64,000 nt of DNA from positions 37,617-101,616 of the forward strand of contig JAOAIT010000037.1 in assembly GCA_026414565.1 (NCBI GenBank), written 5' to 3'. The notes under the pieces are model-generated. The model ran no database searches, was not told the origin of the DNA, and saw only the letters and a list, made by a program, of their open reading frames with translations. Shown here one piece after another: positions 62,301 to 64,000 of the stretch; position 1 is the first letter of the stretch, and each line of letters opens with the position of its first letter. This DNA comes from Verrucomicrobiia bacterium. Lineage in GTDB: Bacteria > Verrucomicrobiota > Verrucomicrobiia > Limisphaerales > Fontisphaeraceae. A program made the translations under genes and the position numbers.

Positions 62301-63771
62301 ACTGTTTGCGTTCCTCCGGCTCGAGGGATTCCAACAGCGCAAAGGAGCGTTCGGTTTCAAAACGGCAGTCCAGATTGACGTAGGGGCCGTAGATGTCCAC
62401 GTAGTACAGGAGCTGCTCGATTTTATTGACGTAATTTTTGAGGCGCGGGCGCCATTTGCGGGAGCCGGGGATGGGAATGGGGCCATTGACCAGCGCCAGC
62501 CCCAGTTGGGCCGGGCGCAGGTAGCGGGCCACCATGAGGCGGCGATATTCGGCGATGGGGCGGAATTTCCACTCTTGGACGCGGATGGGCCGGCCGCTGC
62601 GGTCGGTGAAGGGATGCTTGAGGAAATAGTCCCGCACGTGGGTGTAGAGGCTTTCAAACCACAACGGGTTTTTGGTGGAGCTGGCCACGGTGAACAGATC
62701 AAAACCGGATGGCTCGCGGGCAATGTGCGCGGCGGCGGCCAGCACGCAGTTCACCACAAAATCCGCCGGGATGATGTCCAGCACGATGTTGCGGTTGGCG
62801 GGGAAATCATTCAGGCGGCCCTTGCCAAAGCCGATGATGATGGGGTCGGCCATGCGCAGGCCGTCCAGCCAGCCCGGCTCGGGATCGCGCAGGGACGACT
62901 CGATGATGGAGGGCCGGACGATGACCACCGGCACCCGGCCGCGGTCTTCGCGCACGAGCTGCTCGCCCAGAAACTTGGTGAAGGTGTAGGTATCATTCCA
63001 TCCCAGTTGCTGGGCGCGGCGCATGCCGGCGTCCACCAGCTCTTTTTCCAGATAGTTGCGCGCATCCTCGCTGTTGGGATCCCAGCCGCGGCGGCGGATT
63101 TCCTCAGCGCAGCGGGCCTTGACCTGGTCGGCCACTTGATGCAGGGCGGCAATTTCCTCTTTAACGACAAAGCGGCGGGGACGCTCCACGCCGGGCGGAA
63201 GCTGGGCGTCAATGGCCTCCAGCGGATCGAGCAATTTTTCCGGGACATTGCCGGTGCGCTTGCCGCAGACGTAGGCGGTGGAAATATGCACGTAGAGCGC
63301 ATGGCCGGCCTGGGCCAGCTCCAGCAGGCGGGCCGGCCCCAGGGTGTTGAGGCTTAGCGCCAGGTCCAGCCGCTCATCAAAGACCACGGTGGCGGCGCTG
63401 TTGATGATGACATCAATCTCCCGGGCCAGGGTTTGAAACTCCGTCTCGGACAGGCCCAGCCGCGGCAGGGTGAGATCGCCGCTGACACATCGGATGCGCG
63501 CCTCGCAAAAGGCCTCAAAATCCTCGCCCAGTTTTTCGCGCAGCCGGCCAAAGGCGCTGTTGCGCAGAATCTCATCATGGAGCCGCTCCCGGGCAGGGAT
63601 GAGCGTGCCGTCCGGCTTGCGGCGCGAACGGATCAAGAGATAAATGCCGCCAATTTCCGGCAGGTCGTGCAGGATTTTTTCCATCACGGCCTTGGCCAGG
63701 AAGCCGGTGGCCCCGGTCAACAGCACTTTTTTGCCGGTAAAAAACCGGCGGATCGAAAGTGGTTCTTTCAC
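59383..63771 (-). CDS. Four-domain lipid enzyme: fatty acyl reductase, acyl-activating domain, ACP and PlsC acyltransferase
   Basis: About 1462 residues. Domains in order: a fatty acyl-CoA/ACP reductase Rossmann domain (about 10-420) with KVLLTGATGFLAKAVMEKIL and catalytic YTFTKFLGEQL (near 265), plus the FAR C-terminal 'sterile' region (about 440-515, FETERSFALLESLEPEER). Next an acyl-CoA/acyl-AMP ligase (about 555-1090) with LLFTSGTTVEPKGVMLTHAN (near 732), YGLTETSPVL (near 908) and GRLKDIIVTSAGKNVYPDD. Then an ACP with the phosphopantetheine serine in DLGIDSIGRVD (near 1168). Last a PlsC acyltransferase with NHSSHLD (near 1285) and FPEGTRS (near 1362). GTG 63771 matches the usual FAR start; TTG 63846 adds a hydrophobic leader. 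Likely products are fatty alcohols and acylated or ether lipids; this is inference. Confidence 0.9.
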   Translation of the reverse strand: MKEPLSIRRFFTGKKVLLTGATGFLAKAVMEKILHDLPEIGGIYLLIRSRRKPDGTLIPARERLHDEILRNSAFGRLREKLGEDFEAFCEARIRCVSGDLTLPRLGLSETEFQTLAREIDVIINSAATVVFDERLDLALSLNTLGPARLLELAQAGHALYVHISTAYVCGKRTGNVPEKLLDPLEAIDAQLPPGVERPRRFVVKEEIAALHQVADQVKARCAEEIRRRGWDPNSEDARNYLEKELVDAGMRRAQQLGWNDTYTFTKFLGEQLVREDRGRVPVVIVRPSIIESSLRDPEPGWLDGLRMADPIIIGFGKGRLNDFPANRNIVLDIIPADFVVNCVLAAAAHIAREPSGFDLFTVASSTKNPLWFESLYTHVRDYFLKHPFTDRSGRPIRVQEWKFRPIAEYRRLMVARYLRPAQLGLALVNGPIPIPGSRKWRPRLKNYVNKIEQLLYYVDIYGPYVNLDCRFETERSFALLESLEPEERKQFNFDPRVFHWRGYLQDVHIPGLKRNILRMDAVPRTGAGQGRLLDEEARAAKTAAAAPTIRGVPQTIVDIARRGHERFGSKTFLEIRRSRPENGPAHVRLTYTDFWEKSGHLARKLAARLNLHVGDRVALMGENCPEWALAYLAIVRAGATAVPLDRMLPAGETRRILEMVGARALVISPACLKTLRSNGNGHGGPRLPLCLNLLQEVEPFAGEAWPHPKASPESRPLRDPAPEALASLLFTSGTTVEPKGVMLTHANFVANAMAVSEVLEPLESDRFLSVLPLHHAFEFTAGFLIPMLGGASIYHLEQLKAQEVLDAMRLNEITVMLGVPRLFKLFRDGIQARIQAAGLAGQLMLEAGELACLAGEVFGANWRPRIFRKVHEAFGGHIRVFVSGGAALDPDIFHYFKRFGLTICEGYGLTETSPVLTVNPLSAPKAGSVGPVIPGMEINILPLEADDEIGEILVRGPSVMHGYWHNPQATAAVFTEGWFKTGDLGKFDEDGYLYITGRLKDIIVTSAGKNVYPDDVEHHLQGLPGLKEMCVIGLPGRDGQGEEVTLVVVPENPEARPAIEAAVAKICADLPSHQRVSRLEFQTEDLPKTTTLKIQRAKVRQRYLAGARPLKPTPAPAVAALAATPGESLADTSTVAVEVARAVARVAGNLTPAEIEPHHKLQMDLGIDSIGRVDLLQTLEVRFSLTLPPGTEDKVLTVQDVVTVVEQARQQQAAARPRRTRRLWERAQVPHDALQAGMRQTRGRLLLRGLFEAVTGFIMSTHLRVRGDGLEHLPAHGPYILAANHSSHLDLPAIRKVLGPAARNLHAMAAKDYFFNTPFKRWFFTTFLNALPLDREANAAESLAVCKTVLDSGRSILIFPEGTRSITGDLQPFKPGVGVLAVELDYPIIPVWIQGAYDALPKGRVIPRPGHIEVRIGPPVDFSVLRAQREQASISDLYRRAAHILREQVEALADLPPLKPEP

Positions 63772-63805
63772 AACAAACAAACCCAAAAAACCCCAAGCCA
63801 GAGAG

Positions 63806-63833
63806 AGTAGAAACAAGCGCGGTGGAATTGCAA
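63806..63833 (-). promoter_or_regulatory. Weak candidate promoter of the lipid enzyme gene
   Basis: On the minus strand TTGCAA (63833-63828) is followed by a 16-base spacer and TCTACT (63811-63806), each matching four of six consensus bases. A start from it would fall between the two candidate start codons and would favour GTG 63771. It is too weak to rely on alone. Confidence 0.25.
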
Positions 63834-63867
63834 GGCAGCAATGCAACGCCCCGGGCGGTCGATTTGA

Positions 63868-63945
63868 CTCAAAATAAATGTTACCGAAGGAGGGGTATGG
63901 GGCCGCTGGGGCGGCCCCTGTAAGCTCAAAATGGGTGTTACCGAA
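63868..63945. repeat. Direct 21-base repeats flanking a perfect hairpin
   Basis: Copy 1 (63868-63888) and copy 2 (63925-63945) both read ctcaaaat, three variable bases, then tgttaccgaa, matching at 18 of 21 positions and spaced 57 bases apart. Between them GGGGCCGC (63899-63906), loop TGGG, GCGGCCCC (63911-63918) forms a perfect 8 bp hairpin. The unit continues toward the right edge; its nature is unknown. No gene is supported in the last 154 bases of the window. Confidence 0.55.
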
Positions 63946-64000
63946 CGATCAACACCCAAATGAGCGAAATCACACGGCAAGAAGTGCTGGCCCCGAAGCG

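Noticed and set aside
63768..63980. Short 70-codon minus-strand frame at the right edge
   Set aside because: It overlaps the lipid gene start in another frame, runs through the repeats and has no protein-like features.

Overview
The window is a GC-rich, densely coded stretch of bacterial chromosome. It most likely comes from a Verrucomicrobiota member of the Pedosphaera/Limisphaera kind. This is inferred from a combination typical of that group: two sulfatases, a very large CxxCH haem-binding protein of the PVC type, a Tat-exported Gfo/Idh/MocA oxidoreductase, prepilin-like proteins with the F-x-DG C-terminal motif, two GH51 arabinofuranosidases, a CBM9/DUF5916 barrel protein and a Y1-transposase (RAYT) relative. 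I see no rRNA, tRNA, CRISPR array, prophage or intact insertion sequence. No gene-free stretch exceeds 300 bases.

Layout. 1-17 kb: mixed metabolism and surface genes on both strands (DUF885 protein cut by the left edge, secreted unknown, deoC, infA, nnr, DUF5916 barrel, FIST protein, GH51, fabZ-like, U32 protein, VTC-domain polymerase, purB). 17.3-32 kb: a long plus-strand run of dnaB, bamA, ompH/skp, argJ, argB, purH, tatA, tatC, a gltD-like flavoprotein, an HDAC-fold hydrolase and a sulfatase. 32-42.7 kb: a minus-strand run that reads prfB (with a +1 programmed frameshift), trpC, nadE, folP, cdaA, ybbR, glmM and the large CxxCH protein. 42.8-52 kb: bioB, a methyltransferase, a Tat-type oxidoreductase, a tight prepilin/ABC-transporter operon, and a second sulfatase. 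52-59 kb: a RAYT-like gene that has lost its catalytic histidines, a second GH51, a UroD-fold protein, a Gfo/Idh/MocA protein, a secreted unknown and cutA. 59.4-63.8 kb: one very large lipid enzyme joining fatty acyl reductase, acyl-activating, ACP and PlsC acyltransferase domains.

How the genes fit together. Two envelope-biogenesis sets are clear: bamA with ompH/skp, and tatA with tatC. The Tat system has at least one probable client in the window (twin-arginine signal at 46350). The cdaA-ybbR-glmM order is the classical c-di-AMP/cell-wall precursor module, here translationally coupled to folP. The sulfatases, GH51 enzymes, oxidoreductases and secreted unknowns suggest a polysaccharide-degrading lifestyle.

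The least explained items are the four-domain lipid enzyme, a possible three-way-junction RNA in the leader of the prepilin/ABC operon, tandem hairpins before infA, the domesticated-looking RAYT with a nested palindrome upstream of it, and the HDAC-fold/sulfatase pair that share a 4-base overlap. All functional calls come from reading motifs by eye. No database search was possible.
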